DNA of 64,000 nt. Source: Bordetella genomosp. 2 (GTDB lineage Bacteria; Pseudomonadota; Gammaproteobacteria; Burkholderiales; Burkholderiaceae_B). Positions 9,376 to 17,455 of the stretch are shown here, in pieces. The position numbers were made by a program, and so were the translations under genes. The notes beneath the pieces are model-generated. The model did no database searches. It was not told the DNA's origin and saw nothing but the letters and a program-made list of their open reading frames with translations. The DNA lies in contig NZ_NEVT01000007.1 of NCBI RefSeq assembly GCF_002261345.1, forward strand, positions 248,001 through 312,000. Direction: 5' to 3'. How positions within the stretch are numbered: the stretch's first letter is position 1; each line of letters starts with the position of its first letter.

Positions 9376-9903
9376 TCACAGCAGCTTGTACATGATGGTG
9401 GTCGGGTCGGTGCGCCGGCCGGTGACGTCCAGGCAGAACTCCGGGATGACGCCGGCGCGCTGGTAGCCCAGCGCCGCGTACAGCGGCTCGGCCAGGTCGC
9501 CGGTGCGGGTGTCGAGCGTCAGCAGGCGGCGCCGCGCGGCGCGCGCGCGCTGTTCCAGTTCCGCCATCAGGGCGCGGGCGATGCCGCGGCGGCGCCAATG
9601 CGGATGCACCAGCAGCTTGCGCACCTCGGCCCGGTGCGGCTGGTTCGGCGGCGTGTCGCAATCGAGCTGCACCGTGCCGACGATGCGCCCGCCCGTGCGG
9701 GCCGCCAGCAGCGTGCGGGTGCCGTCGCGCACCGCGGGCAGCACCTGGCCGGCCCAGAAGGCCTCGGCCTGGCGCGGCTCGTAGGGCAGGATGAAACCGA
9801 CGCTGGCGCCGTCATGCACGCAGGCGTGCAGCAGCGCGCCCAGTTCGGGCAGGCAGCCGGCGGCGTCATCCGCCGACAGCGCCGAAAACGAGAACGTATC
9901 CAA
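9376..9903 (-). CDS. GNAT-family N-acetyltransferase
   Basis: A 175-aa acetyl-CoA-dependent acetyltransferase. The acetyl-CoA binding motif A is visible as VHPHWRRRGIARALM, followed by LTLDTRTGDLAEPLYAALGYQ and a C-terminal VTGRRTDPTTIMYKLL typical of this GNAT group. The start codon is TTG at 9903, preceded by GAGG seven bases upstream and only 9 bp after the stop of the XRE-cupin gene, so the two are likely cotranscribed. XRE-cupin regulators are often paired with GNAT enzymes. Substrate unknown. Confidence 0.88.
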   Translation of the reverse strand: MDTFSFSALSADDAAGCLPELGALLHACVHDGASVGFILPYEPRQAEAFWAGQVLPAVRDGTRTLLAARTGGRIVGTVQLDCDTPPNQPHRAEVRKLLVHPHWRRRGIARALMAELEQRARAARRRLLTLDTRTGDLAEPLYAALGYQRAGVIPEFCLDVTGRRTDPTTIMYKLL

Positions 9904-9912
9904 GCTCGGACC

Positions 9913-10488
9913 TCACACGATGAACAGCAGATAACGCGCGCCGCTGCGGGCCGGCGTGTCGAAGGCGCTGGCGCCGGACAACTGGTAGCGCAGGCAGTCG
10001 CCGGGCCGCAACGCGTGGGCGCGGCCTTCGATGGTGACCTGCAGCCGGCCCTCCAGCAGCAGGAGATGATGCTCCAGGCCTGGCCGGGGCGGCGCGCTGT
10101 AGGCGATGTGCGCGCCGGGCGCCAGGGTGCATTCGAGCACCTCGCCGGCCAGCCGCTGGGCGGGCGGCGACACGGAGCGCCGCTCGAAGCCGACGCTCGC
10201 GTCCACCCATACCGGCTGGTCGGCGCGCGCCAGCAGCGGGGCGTAGTCGTCCTCGACCAGCCGCATCAGGCGCGACAGGGTCAGGCCATAGGCGGCGCTG
10301 AGCTTGCCCAGCACGCTGGCGGTGGGACTGACGGCGGCGTTCTCCAGCCGCGACAGCGTGGCGCGGCTGACCTGGCAGCGGCTCGCCAGCTCATCGAGCG
10401 ACCAGCCGCGCTCGGCGCGCAAGGCGCGCAGGCGCTGGGCGATCTGGCGATCGATCGGGTCGGCGGCAAGCGTATCCTCTTTTTCCAT
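9913..10488 (-). CDS. XRE-family regulator with C-terminal cupin domain
   Basis: A 191-aa repressor-type regulator. The N-terminal helix-turn-helix (about residues 15-70) has WSLDELASRCQVSRATLSRLE; the C-terminal cupin (about 105-188) has HHLLLLEGRLQVTIEG and GDCLRYQ. Such proteins usually sense a small ligand in the cupin barrel and control a neighbouring transport or enzyme gene, here the GNAT 9 bp downstream. A 9-5-9 inverted repeat overlaps its own start codon, suggesting autoregulation. Confidence 0.9.
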   Translation of the reverse strand: MEKEDTLAADPIDRQIAQRLRALRAERGWSLDELASRCQVSRATLSRLENAAVSPTASVLGKLSAAYGLTLSRLMRLVEDDYAPLLARADQPVWVDASVGFERRSVSPPAQRLAGEVLECTLAPGAHIAYSAPPRPGLEHHLLLLEGRLQVTIEGRAHALRPGDCLRYQLSGASAFDTPARSGARYLLFIV

Positions 10489-10510
10489 ATTCGAGATATT
10501 CTCTCAAATA
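10488..10510. promoter_or_regulatory. Putative XRE autoregulatory operator
   Basis: Inverted repeat TATTCGAGA-TATTC-TCTCAAATA, nine-base arms with one mismatch and a five-base spacer, touching the start codon of the XRE-cupin gene. It is the only AT-rich patch in the neighbourhood. Position and symmetry suit binding by a dimeric HTH protein. Confidence 0.55.
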
Positions 10511-10580
10511 CGAAAAACAAGCAAGCTCCGCCCGGATGCCGCCCGGGCGGCGAAGCCGGCCCGCGCCGGCGGCCCGCCGC

Positions 10581-11006
10581 TCAGCGGGCCGGCTGGGCCG
10601 GCGACGAGACGCTTGCCAGCGTGGAGCCGGCGTCGCCGGCCTTGACGGCCAGGTCGCCCAGCGCCACCACGCCCACCAGTTGCTTGTCGCGGTCCAGCAC
10701 CATCAGCCGGCGCACCTGTTCGTCGGCCATCTTGGCCTTGGCGTTCTCCACCGAGTCATCCTGATAGCACCACAGCACGCGCTCGGTCATGGCGTCGCCC
10801 ACCCGCGCATTGTCGGGCGATACTCCGCGGGCTGTGCAGCGCACCGTGATGTCGCGGTCGGTGATGACGCCGACCAGGCGCCGGCCGTCGCACACGGGCA
10901 GTTCGCCGATATCCAGGTCGGCCATCATCTCGGCGGCATGGCGCACCGTTTCATGGGTGCGCAGTATGGTCGCGCCGGGCGTCATGACTTGGGACAACTG
11001 CGTCAT
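10581..11006 (-). CDS. Tandem CBS-domain protein
   Basis: A 141-aa protein made almost entirely of a CBS pair. The first domain contains VRHAAEMMADLDIGELPVCDG.RLVGVITDRDI and the second ends RRLMVLDRDKQLVGVVALGDLA. CBS pairs bind adenine nucleotides or NAD(H) and often act as energy or stress sensors. There is no catalytic domain and no obvious partner next to it. A 14-bp GC palindrome (10538-10551) lies downstream, but its T-rich stretch is some 25 bases further on, so I do not call a terminator. Confidence 0.92.
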   Translation of the reverse strand: MTQLSQVMTPGATILRTHETVRHAAEMMADLDIGELPVCDGRRLVGVITDRDITVRCTARGVSPDNARVGDAMTERVLWCYQDDSVENAKAKMADEQVRRLMVLDRDKQLVGVVALGDLAVKAGDAGSTLASVSSPAQPAR

Positions 11007-11071
11007 GGTTTCCTCCGTCGGTTGCGTGGATCAGGACCAGGACCGCAGCAAGCCCCATGCCGTGGCCGGGC

Positions 11072-11377
11072 TCAATCCTCGCCGCGCGGCGGGCGGCGGC
11101 CGCCCTTGGCGCCGGGGTCTTCGCGGCCCGTGTCCGGCGGCGTGAAATTGCCCTCGTCGGTGATGCCGCCGGTGCGGGCCGCCTGGTCGGCCGACGCCGT
11201 GCCGCGGTCGAACAAGGGCCGGTCGCCGCCGCCCGCCGGCGGCGGATGGTCCATGTCCGGACGCTGCGCCTGCTCGTCGGAGACATGGCGCGGCCGCGGC
11301 GCACCGCGGTTGGGATCGGGCTGGGGCAAGCGCTGGCCGGCGCGCGGGTTGCGGTCCGGCGGGTCGGATCGTGTCAT
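11072..11377 (-). CDS. Hypothetical Pro/Gly/Arg-rich small protein
   Basis: A 101-aa hydrophilic, probably disordered protein (MTRSDPPDRNPRAGQRL...) with no recognised domain, signal or membrane segment. AGGAG sits at good spacing before the ATG at 11377. It lies downstream of the copper receptor on the same strand after 105 bp and could be the third gene of that operon or independent. Codon composition resembles its neighbours. A real but uncharacterised gene is likely, though a shadow ORF cannot be excluded in such GC-rich DNA. Confidence 0.5.
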   Translation of the reverse strand: MTRSDPPDRNPRAGQRLPQPDPNRGAPRPRHVSDEQAQRPDMDHPPPAGGGDRPLFDRGTASADQAARTGGITDEGNFTPPDTGREDPGAKGGRRPPRGED

Positions 11378-11482
11378 GGCGGTCTCCTGTCTGGCTGGGA
11401 AGGCGGCGTCCGCCGCCCTCCCCCGCACGCGCGCAAGCGCCGTTCCCGGCCAGTGCGGCGCTCCTTTCAGCGTGGACAGGCC

Positions 11483-13540
11483 CTAGTACTTGATGCCGAT
11501 GCGCGCCCACACGGTGCGGCCGGGCTCGTTGAAGCGCGTGGCCGCCGGAAACCCGAACCCGCTGTCGCCGGCCAGGTTCAGGTGCTCGCTGTAGGTCTTG
11601 TCGAACAGATTGTCCACGCCGACGGCCAGCTTGACACGCCGGTTGACGGCGTAGCCCGCATTGAGCGAGAACACGCCGAACCCGGCGCTCGGGCCGAAGT
11701 CCTTGCCGACCACGTTGCCGGTGCCGGCGGCATAGCGGTGCTGCGCCGCCACCAGCCGCCACAGTGCGCCGGCCGACCATTTGCCGTCGTCATAGGCGGC
11801 GCTGAGCTTCGCTTCCAGCGGCGGCATCTGCGGCAACGGCCGGCCGTCGCTGCGATTTTCGCCCCAGGCGTAGGCCAGCGTGGCGCCCACCGTCCAGGCC
11901 GGCGCGGCGCGGTATGACACGCCCAGCTCGCCGCCGGCGATGCGCGCATCGACGTTGCGCGCCTGCGAGGTCGCGCCCATCATCCCGCCGGCGTGGTAGT
12001 TGAACAAGATGAAATCGTCGACCCGGCCCGCGTACGCCGAGACCCACGCGTCCACCGTGTCGGTGCGGTACTGCGCGCCGATATCGACCTGCGTGGTCTT
12101 CTCGGGCCGGACGCCTTCGAACGCGTTGGCCGCACCCGCGGGGCCCTGGCTGGGCGAGAACAGCTCCCAGTAATCGGGGAAGCGCTGCACGTGGCCGATG
12201 CCCGCGTACCAGGTCGCGGGCATGTCCCGCAGGTCGCGCTCGTAGCGCAGGAAGCCGCTCGGCAGGGTATCGGTGCGGCGCTCGCCGGCGGTCGGGTTGG
12301 GCATGGCCATCATGCGGCCCACGGTCTTGCGGAAATCCTTGGCCGAGGCCCGGTCCACGCGCGCGCCGCCGATCACGCGCGCCTGTTCGTCCAGCGTCCA
12401 GGTCAATTCACCGAACAGGCCGGCGTTGTCGAATTCGGCGTCCTTGACCCACGCGTGGTTGCGGTATGAATCCATCTCGGTGCCGCTGCGCGCGCGATGG
12501 CGGCTGCGCTGGAAATCCAGCCCGCCCTCCAGGCCGAGCCGCTCGGCCAGCTGGAACTTGCCGGCCACGCGGCCGCCCCAGGTGGCGCGCTCGACCGCCG
12601 ATGCCATGCCCATGGGCATGGCGCTGTGCGGATCGGGCGAACGCAGCGTGTAGTTGTCCATGACGTGATCGGCGTTGTTGTAGTAGAGCTGCGCCTCCAG
12701 TTCGCGCAGCACGGTTCCCAGATTGCGGCGCTCGGCCCGCAGGCCGAAGCTTTCGCGCTTGAAGCGCACGCCGTCCATGCCGCGGCCCGCGTAGCGCGCC
12801 TCGCCGTCGCCCGTGCCGGCGCTCAGCTCCAGCAGGGTATCGGCACCGGGCGTGAAGCCCAGCGCCACGTCGGCGTTCCACTTGTCCCAGCGCGACGGCA
12901 CCCGGTCGCCATCGCCGTCGCGATAGTCCTGCGAATGCGAGTGGTTGGCCGTAATGCGCGCATAGCTGCGCGCATTGCCCACGGTCAGGTCGGCGGCCTG
13001 GTCGTTGCGGCCCCATGAGCCGGCCAGCAGGCTGCCGTCGAAGCGCACCCCCGGGGCGTCGAAGCGCGGCGTGTCGCGGTCGAATTTCACGGTGCCCGCG
13101 GATGCGCCGGGCCCCCACAGCACCGTCTGCGGGCCCTTGATGACGGTGAGCTGATCGAAGTTCTCCGGCGAGATGTACGAACTGGGCGCGTCCATGCGCG
13201 ACGGGCAGGCGCCCGGCATCGAGGCGCCATTGGCCAGGATGTTCAGGCGCGAGCCGAACATGCCGCGCAGCACCGGGTCGCCGTTGCTGCCGCCGTTGCG
13301 GATGGCCGAGAACCCCGGGATCGTCCTCAGGTAGTCGGTGCCGTCGCTGGCCGGCACCGGCTGGCGGGGAATCTTGGGATCGGTGGTGAATGTCAGCGGC
13401 GCCTCGGGCGCGACGCCGGTGATGACAATGGGATCGAATTCATAAGGCGGGACCAGCCCTTGGTCGGCCCAGGCGGCGGAGACGGCCGCCGCGGCGGCGC
13501 ACAGGCCCAGCGCCTGCGAAAAGCGGAAATTTCTGTCCAT
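11483..13540 (-). CDS. bfrG: TonB-dependent outer-membrane copper receptor (OprC/NosA type)
   Basis: A 685-aa TonB-dependent transporter. A signal peptide (to about residue 25, ...SAAWA) is followed by a plug domain and a 22-strand barrel ending in aromatic-rich WARIGIKY. The plug holds MPGACPSRMD (residues 109-117), where C112 and M116 form the CxxxM pair that binds copper in Pseudomonas OprC, then SYISPENFDQLTVIKGPQTV. Met-rich DPHSAMPMGM in the barrel may add ligands. Cu uptake across the outer membrane is the family role. The start ATG at 13540 was chosen for the signal peptide; long upstream in-frame reading is a shadow. Symbol assigned from the cruR-bfrG context. Confidence 0.88.
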   Translation of the reverse strand: MDRNFRFSQALGLCAAAAAVSAAWADQGLVPPYEFDPIVITGVAPEAPLTFTTDPKIPRQPVPASDGTDYLRTIPGFSAIRNGGSNGDPVLRGMFGSRLNILANGASMPGACPSRMDAPSSYISPENFDQLTVIKGPQTVLWGPGASAGTVKFDRDTPRFDAPGVRFDGSLLAGSWGRNDQAADLTVGNARSYARITANHSHSQDYRDGDGDRVPSRWDKWNADVALGFTPGADTLLELSAGTGDGEARYAGRGMDGVRFKRESFGLRAERRNLGTVLRELEAQLYYNNADHVMDNYTLRSPDPHSAMPMGMASAVERATWGGRVAGKFQLAERLGLEGGLDFQRSRHRARSGTEMDSYRNHAWVKDAEFDNAGLFGELTWTLDEQARVIGGARVDRASAKDFRKTVGRMMAMPNPTAGERRTDTLPSGFLRYERDLRDMPATWYAGIGHVQRFPDYWELFSPSQGPAGAANAFEGVRPEKTTQVDIGAQYRTDTVDAWVSAYAGRVDDFILFNYHAGGMMGATSQARNVDARIAGGELGVSYRAAPAWTVGATLAYAWGENRSDGRPLPQMPPLEAKLSAAYDDGKWSAGALWRLVAAQHRYAAGTGNVVGKDFGPSAGFGVFSLNAGYAVNRRVKLAVGVDNLFDKTYSEHLNLAGDSGFGFPAATRFNEPGRTVWARIGIKY

Positions 13541-13689
13541 GATGCGTGACGTTCGAATGCCGCGGCGGCGCCGCCGCGGCGCAGGAACGCCGCCGGCAAT
13601 ACGCCAGCCGCATGCGGGGGATGCGAGTCGGCAGCCGCGGCGCGCCCGCGGCAGGCGGGCACGCTGGAACGGACTACCGGTGGAAGCGG

Positions 13690-14079
13690 TCAGGCGGACA
13701 GGGTCGGCGGGGCGCGCGGCCCGAGCGGCGGGCCGGCCGGCGGCAGCGGCCGCAATGCGCGCGCGGGCGGCGGGTCCGGCCGCATGCCGGAGAGCGCGGC
13801 CAATACCGCCACGTAGGGCGAAGGAGGAAGATCGAGCGCCTGGTGCACGACCATCCAGAACGGGCATTCCTGGGCGGTCGCGTCGTCCTGGTGCGCGTCG
13901 TGCGGCACGGTGTCGATGAGAGCCCGCAACACGGTGGGCGCGCCGCCGGCGGCCGAGCAGAAGCTGATTTCCAGCCGCCCCTGGCGCAGGGCCGCGGCAT
14001 CCGGCATGTAGCCCACCGGCACCAGCGCGCGGAACAGCGTGGCCAGCGCCAGCAGGCACAGTATCGTGCGTGCGCGCAT
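13690..14079 (-). CDS. cruR: DUF2946 protein, CruR-type copper-responsive upstream regulator
   Basis: A 129-aa protein (165 if read from an ATG at 14115; neither start has a clear ribosome site) with an N-terminal hydrophobic segment (RTILCLLALATLFRALVPVGYMP), the signature of DUF2946. In B. pertussis the homologue (bp2923) is reported as an upstream ORF: copper sensed by a CXXC motif in the nascent chain relieves arrest on a C-terminal RAPP motif, and Rho then terminates before bfrG. The RAPP motif is present (122-125), but the expected CXXC reads C72-P-F-W75, with TGG at the second position. C41 is the only other mature-region Cys. It heads the copper receptor operon, 149 bp upstream of it. 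Confidence 0.82.
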   Translation of the reverse strand: MRARTILCLLALATLFRALVPVGYMPDAAALRQGRLEISFCSAAGGAPTVLRALIDTVPHDAHQDDATAQECPFWMVVHQALDLPPSPYVAVLAALSGMRPDPPPARALRPLPPAGPPLGPRAPPTLSA

Positions 14080-14187
14080 GCCTGTGCTGTAACCACGGAA
14101 GGCCGGTGCGGACATGGCGCGATTCTATCCCAGCCATGCCGGCCGCTCGGCGGCGGCATCGCGCGTGTGAGGTTCGTCTGATGCGCG

Positions 14188-15189
14188 TCAATCGGCGCGC
14201 GGCGGCGCCGGCGCCCGGCTCTCGCGCAACCAGCGCGCCACGGCCACGATCTCGTCGGTATAGATGCCGCCGCCGTAGCCGCGCGGCAGGCGGGCCAGGT
14301 CCTGCGCAGAGTCGAGGCCGGCCGAGAAGCCGCCGTGGTAGGGCCCCAGCGCGTACACCTCGCTGCCCGCGGCGCGCATGCGCGCCAGGAAACGATTGGG
14401 CCAGCCCCACAGCCACGGCGCGATATTGATCGGCACGAACACCGGCATATTGGCGCAGGCCGCCGGCACGATGCCGCTCCATCCGTATGCCGCATAGCGC
14501 AGCAGGCACGCCCGCAGCAATGTCCGCGACATGGCCGCGACCCGCGGCAGGCGTTCGCGCAGCCGGGCTACCGGCGCGTCGCCGCCGTACACCATGACGC
14601 GCGCCCGCGACGGCTCGGGCAAGGCCGCCAGGAACGCCGCCAGGCGCTCGCCTTCGTCCGCATCATTGCTCTTGACGTTGACCAGGAAGCGGCGCCCGGG
14701 GAAAGCCTCCAGCACCTCGTCCAGCGCGGGCATCAGGCCGACGCCCTTGCCGCGGAACGGGAAGGTGCGCCCGCCGTCGGCCGTGTAGCCATGGCCGATG
14801 TCGAGCGCCTTGAGTTGCGCCATGGAATGCTCGCGCGTCACGCCGGCGCCATCGGTGCGGCAGTCGAGCGTCCAGTCGTGGAACACCGCGAAGCGCCCGT
14901 CGGTAGTCGGATGCACGTCGATCTCGACCACATCGGCGCCGGCCGCGAAGCTGGCGCGCATCGAGGCCAGGGTGTTTTCCAGGTAGGGGTGGCGCGGCGG
15001 CAGCATGCGCGCCGCCGTGCAGGTATCGCCCGCCAGCCCGGCGGTGTCGAAGCGCTGCGCGATGCCGCGATGCGCCAGCAGCGTGGGCGCGGTGCCGGGC
15101 GCGGGCGCCAGGCTGCTGCTGTTGGCCGCGAACAATGCCGCCCCGGCCGCCAGCGCGGCGAATATCATGGCCCCGCGCCGGCTGCGCAT
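14188..15189 (-). CDS. Glycerophosphodiester phosphodiesterase family protein
   Basis: A 333-aa secreted or membrane-tethered GDPD-fold protein. The N-terminal hydrophobic segment (about residues 8-22) is a signal or anchor. Family motifs are LLAHRG (catalytic His), VVEIDVHPTTDGRFAVFHD (metal-binding Glu/Asp and second His), VNVKSND and the late YALGPYHGG. Enzymes of this family hydrolyse glycerophosphodiesters to glycerol-3-phosphate and alcohol; substrate here is not determined. It lies upstream of cruR on the same strand with 72 bp between. Confidence 0.88.
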   Translation of the reverse strand: MRSRRGAMIFAALAAGAALFAANSSSLAPAPGTAPTLLAHRGIAQRFDTAGLAGDTCTAARMLPPRHPYLENTLASMRASFAAGADVVEIDVHPTTDGRFAVFHDWTLDCRTDGAGVTREHSMAQLKALDIGHGYTADGGRTFPFRGKGVGLMPALDEVLEAFPGRRFLVNVKSNDADEGERLAAFLAALPEPSRARVMVYGGDAPVARLRERLPRVAAMSRTLLRACLLRYAAYGWSGIVPAACANMPVFVPINIAPWLWGWPNRFLARMRAAGSEVYALGPYHGGFSAGLDSAQDLARLPRGYGGGIYTDEIVAVARWLRESRAPAPPRAD

Positions 15190-15195
15190 GGCGCG

Positions 15196-15858
15196 CTAGC
15201 CCTGCGCGCGCTGCAACCGATAGACCAGCGTGTCGAGCCGGTCCAGGCCGCGCTCGGCGAACTTGGGCTCCTTGGCGAGGATGTCGCGCCGGTCGATCAG
15301 CAGGGCCTCGGAATGCCCGGCGTAGAGGGCCTGCACTTCGTCGTCGCGCACCGAGAACGGCGGCCCTTCCATCTGGTCCTGGTCATAGTCCAGCGTGATG
15401 AGCAGGCCGCGGTAGGAGCCGGCCAGCTGGCCATAGACGTGGCGCGCGTAGCGGGCGCGCATGTCGGCCGGCAGCGCCACCAGCGCGGCGCGGTCGTAGG
15501 CGCCGGCGCACTCGCCCAGCACGTCCGCGCCCAGCGCGAAGATGTCGCCGCAATAGATCTCGATGTCGCCCGCCGCGTAATAGCGGCCCTGGCCGGCCTC
15601 GCGCACGCTGGGCTGCAGGCCGTTCTCGGCGTAGAACTGCTCGACCGCCAGCGGCGACAACTCGACGCCCAGCACGCGATATCCCTGCTGCGCCAGCCAC
15701 ACCATGTCGAGCGACTTGCCGCACAACGGCACCAGCACCCGGCTGCCGGCGGGCAGCTCGAGCGACGGCCAGTACTTGGCCAACAGCGGCGTCACCCGCG
15801 TCTGATGAAAATGCGTGCGCCCGTCGCGCCAGCGCTCCAGCCAGAAATCCGCGTCCAT
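15196..15858 (-). CDS. tpm: Thiopurine S-methyltransferase
   Basis: A 220-aa SAM-dependent methyltransferase of the TPMT family, which in bacteria methylates thiols and confers tellurite/selenite resistance. Diagnostic features are the opening [19 protein letters not shown], the [19 protein letters not shown] motif, [15 protein letters not shown], and [18 protein letters not shown]. Length is normal. The ATG at 15858 has AGAGG upstream and matches the usual N-terminus; the longer in-frame reading runs into the adjacent hydrolase gene. Its stop lies 7 bp before the GDPD start, so the two may be cotranscribed. Confidence 0.95.
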   Translation of the reverse strand: MDADFWLERWRDGRTHFHQTRVTPLLAKYWPSLELPAGSRVLVPLCGKSLDMVWLAQQGYRVLGVELSPLAVEQFYAENGLQPSVREAGQGRYYAAGDIEIYCGDIFALGADVLGECAGAYDRAALVALPADMRARYARHVYGQLAGSYRGLLITLDYDQDQMEGPPFSVRDDEVQALYAGHSEALLIDRRDILAKEPKFAERGLDRLDTLVYRLQRAQG

Positions 15859-15874
15859 GCAATCAGCCTCTTGC

Positions 15875-16756
15875 TCATCTGTACAAGTTCGAGCCGTATT
15901 GTAGAGAGCCGGCGGCGACCGCGGCCAGGAATTCCGCCAGATGCGCGGCCACGGCCTCCGGGGCATCTTCCTGCATCAGGTGGCCGGCCTGCGGCACGGG
16001 CCGGAAATCGGCCTGGCGGAAGCGGCTGGCCAGTTCGCGGCCGCGCTCGATCGGCAGCCAGGCGTCCTCGGTGCCCCACAGGATCATCACCGGGCAATCG
16101 ATCTCGCCATAGCGGTGCTCGATCTCGTCGGTGTAGCGCTGGTCCGCCTGCGCGGCCTGCCGATAGAAGGCGGCCTGGCCGGCCTCGCCCATCCACGGCC
16201 GGGTATACAGCGCCATGACATCGTCCGGCAGCGGGCGGTGGGCGGCGCCCTGGATGTAGGCCTTCAGGATGGCGGCATGGATGTACGGCGGCATGCCGGC
16301 GAACGCGGCCTCGTGCGCCTTGGCGTGGCGCGCGAAGGGCGAGCCCCACGGTGCCAATGCCACCGCGTCGATCAGGGTGAGGCTGCCGTACGCGCAGCCT
16401 TCCAGCAGCGCCGCGCGCAGGGCCGTGGCGCCGCCGAAATCGTGCGCCACCACGTCGGGACGCGCCAGGTTCCAGTGGCGCAGCAGCGCGGCGAACAGGC
16501 GGCCCTGGGTCGCCAGGGATACATCCTGCCCGGCGCGCTGCTCGGACTGGCCATAGCCCAGCAGGTCGTACGCGACCACCTGCCGGCCGCGCGCCAGCAA
16601 GGGCGCGAGCTTGCGCCACACGGCGGCGGAAAACGGCGTGCCGTGCAGCAGCACCAATGGGCGGCCCTCGCCCCACACGGCGTAGCGCACCGTCTGGCCC
16701 TCGAACTCGAAGCGCTGCGGCAGCGGCGGCAGCGGATGGCTGTCAATGGATTCCAT
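15875..16756 (-). CDS. Alpha/beta hydrolase with aspartate nucleophile (dehalogenase-like)
   Basis: A 293-aa alpha/beta-hydrolase-fold enzyme. The oxyanion motif LLHGTPF, the nucleophile elbow VVAHDFGG (Asp106 where esterases have Ser), the acid in WGTEDAWLP and the catalytic His in AGHLMQED are all visible. An Asp nucleophile is the signature of haloalkane/haloacetate dehalogenase relatives, though many such genes have unknown substrates. It is transcribed divergently from a CGNR zinc-finger regulator across 78 bp of unusually AT-rich DNA, suggesting that regulator controls it. Confidence 0.88.
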   Translation of the reverse strand: MESIDSHPLPPLPQRFEFEGQTVRYAVWGEGRPLVLLHGTPFSAAVWRKLAPLLARGRQVVAYDLLGYGQSEQRAGQDVSLATQGRLFAALLRHWNLARPDVVAHDFGGATALRAALLEGCAYGSLTLIDAVALAPWGSPFARHAKAHEAAFAGMPPYIHAAILKAYIQGAAHRPLPDDVMALYTRPWMGEAGQAAFYRQAAQADQRYTDEIEHRYGEIDCPVMILWGTEDAWLPIERGRELASRFRQADFRPVPQAGHLMQEDAPEAVAAHLAEFLAAVAAGSLQYGSNLYR

Positions 16757-16834
16757 GATAACCCTTTAAGTAGATTAATACGGTTAGTTTTCCCATACCT
16801 TAAAATAACCACTCAACACGGTCAAGGCGGTTAT

Positions 16835-17455
16835 ATGGACAATTCCGGCGGACAGCGGTGGGGCCCCGAGTCCTTCGTGGGCGGGCATCCCTACCTGGAT
16901 TTCCTCAATACAGGCGGCGGCAAGACCAAGGCGCGCGACGTCCGCGGCTTTGCCGACTGGGCCGGGCTGCTGGACTGGCTCGCCGCGGCCGGCCAGCTCG
17001 AGCCGGGCGAGCGCGCCGGCCTGCAGCGCCTGGCGGCCGGCCGACCGGCGCGCGCAGCGCTGGACCGGCTGGTCGCGCACCGCGAGAACGCCTATGAGGT
17101 GCTGGCGGCGGTGGCGCACGGCCTGCCCCCGCCGGCCGCCGGCGTGGCGCGCCTGGAAAACGACCTGCGCGCGGCGCTGCGGCACGCGACGCTGCGCTTG
17201 TCCGCGCCCGGCCCGGGCGCTTGGCGCGTGGACGCGGCGGCCGCCGGGCTCGACCTGCCCCGCCACCGCCTGGCCCTGGCGGCGCAGACGCTGATCGCCG
17301 ACGGCCTGCTGCCGCGCCTGCGCCAATGCGAGGCCTGCAGCTGGCTGTTCCTGGACACTTCGCGCGGCGGCCGGCGGCGCTGGTGCTCGATGGCCACTTG
17401 CGGCAACCGCGCCAAGGCGCGGCGCCACTATCGCGCGCAGAGCCCGGCGGACTAG
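16835..17455 (+). CDS. CGNR zinc-finger / ABATE-domain regulator
   Basis: A 206-aa protein of the ABATE + CGNR zinc-finger family. The N-terminal ABATE domain starts with FVGGHPYLDFLNT; the C-terminal treble-clef finger reads LRQCEACSWLFLD...RRRWCSMATCGNRAKARRHY with four cysteines and the name-giving CGNR. Members are presumed stress-linked transcription regulators. It is divergent from the alpha/beta hydrolase. Its TAG stop shares the palindrome CTAG with the stop of the convergent exporter gene. Confidence 0.92.
   Translation: MDNSGGQRWGPESFVGGHPYLDFLNTGGGKTKARDVRGFADWAGLLDWLAAAGQLEPGERAGLQRLAAGRPARAALDRLVAHRENAYEVLAAVAHGLPPPAAGVARLENDLRAALRHATLRLSAPGPGAWRVDAAAAGLDLPRHRLALAAQTLIADGLLPRLRQCEACSWLFLDTSRGGRRRWCSMATCGNRAKARRHYRAQSPAD

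Noticed and set aside
10538-10551. GCCGCCCGGGCGGC palindrome as terminator of the CBS gene
   Set aside because: No T-tract follows directly; the nearest T run is about 25 bases away and belongs to the XRE promoter region.
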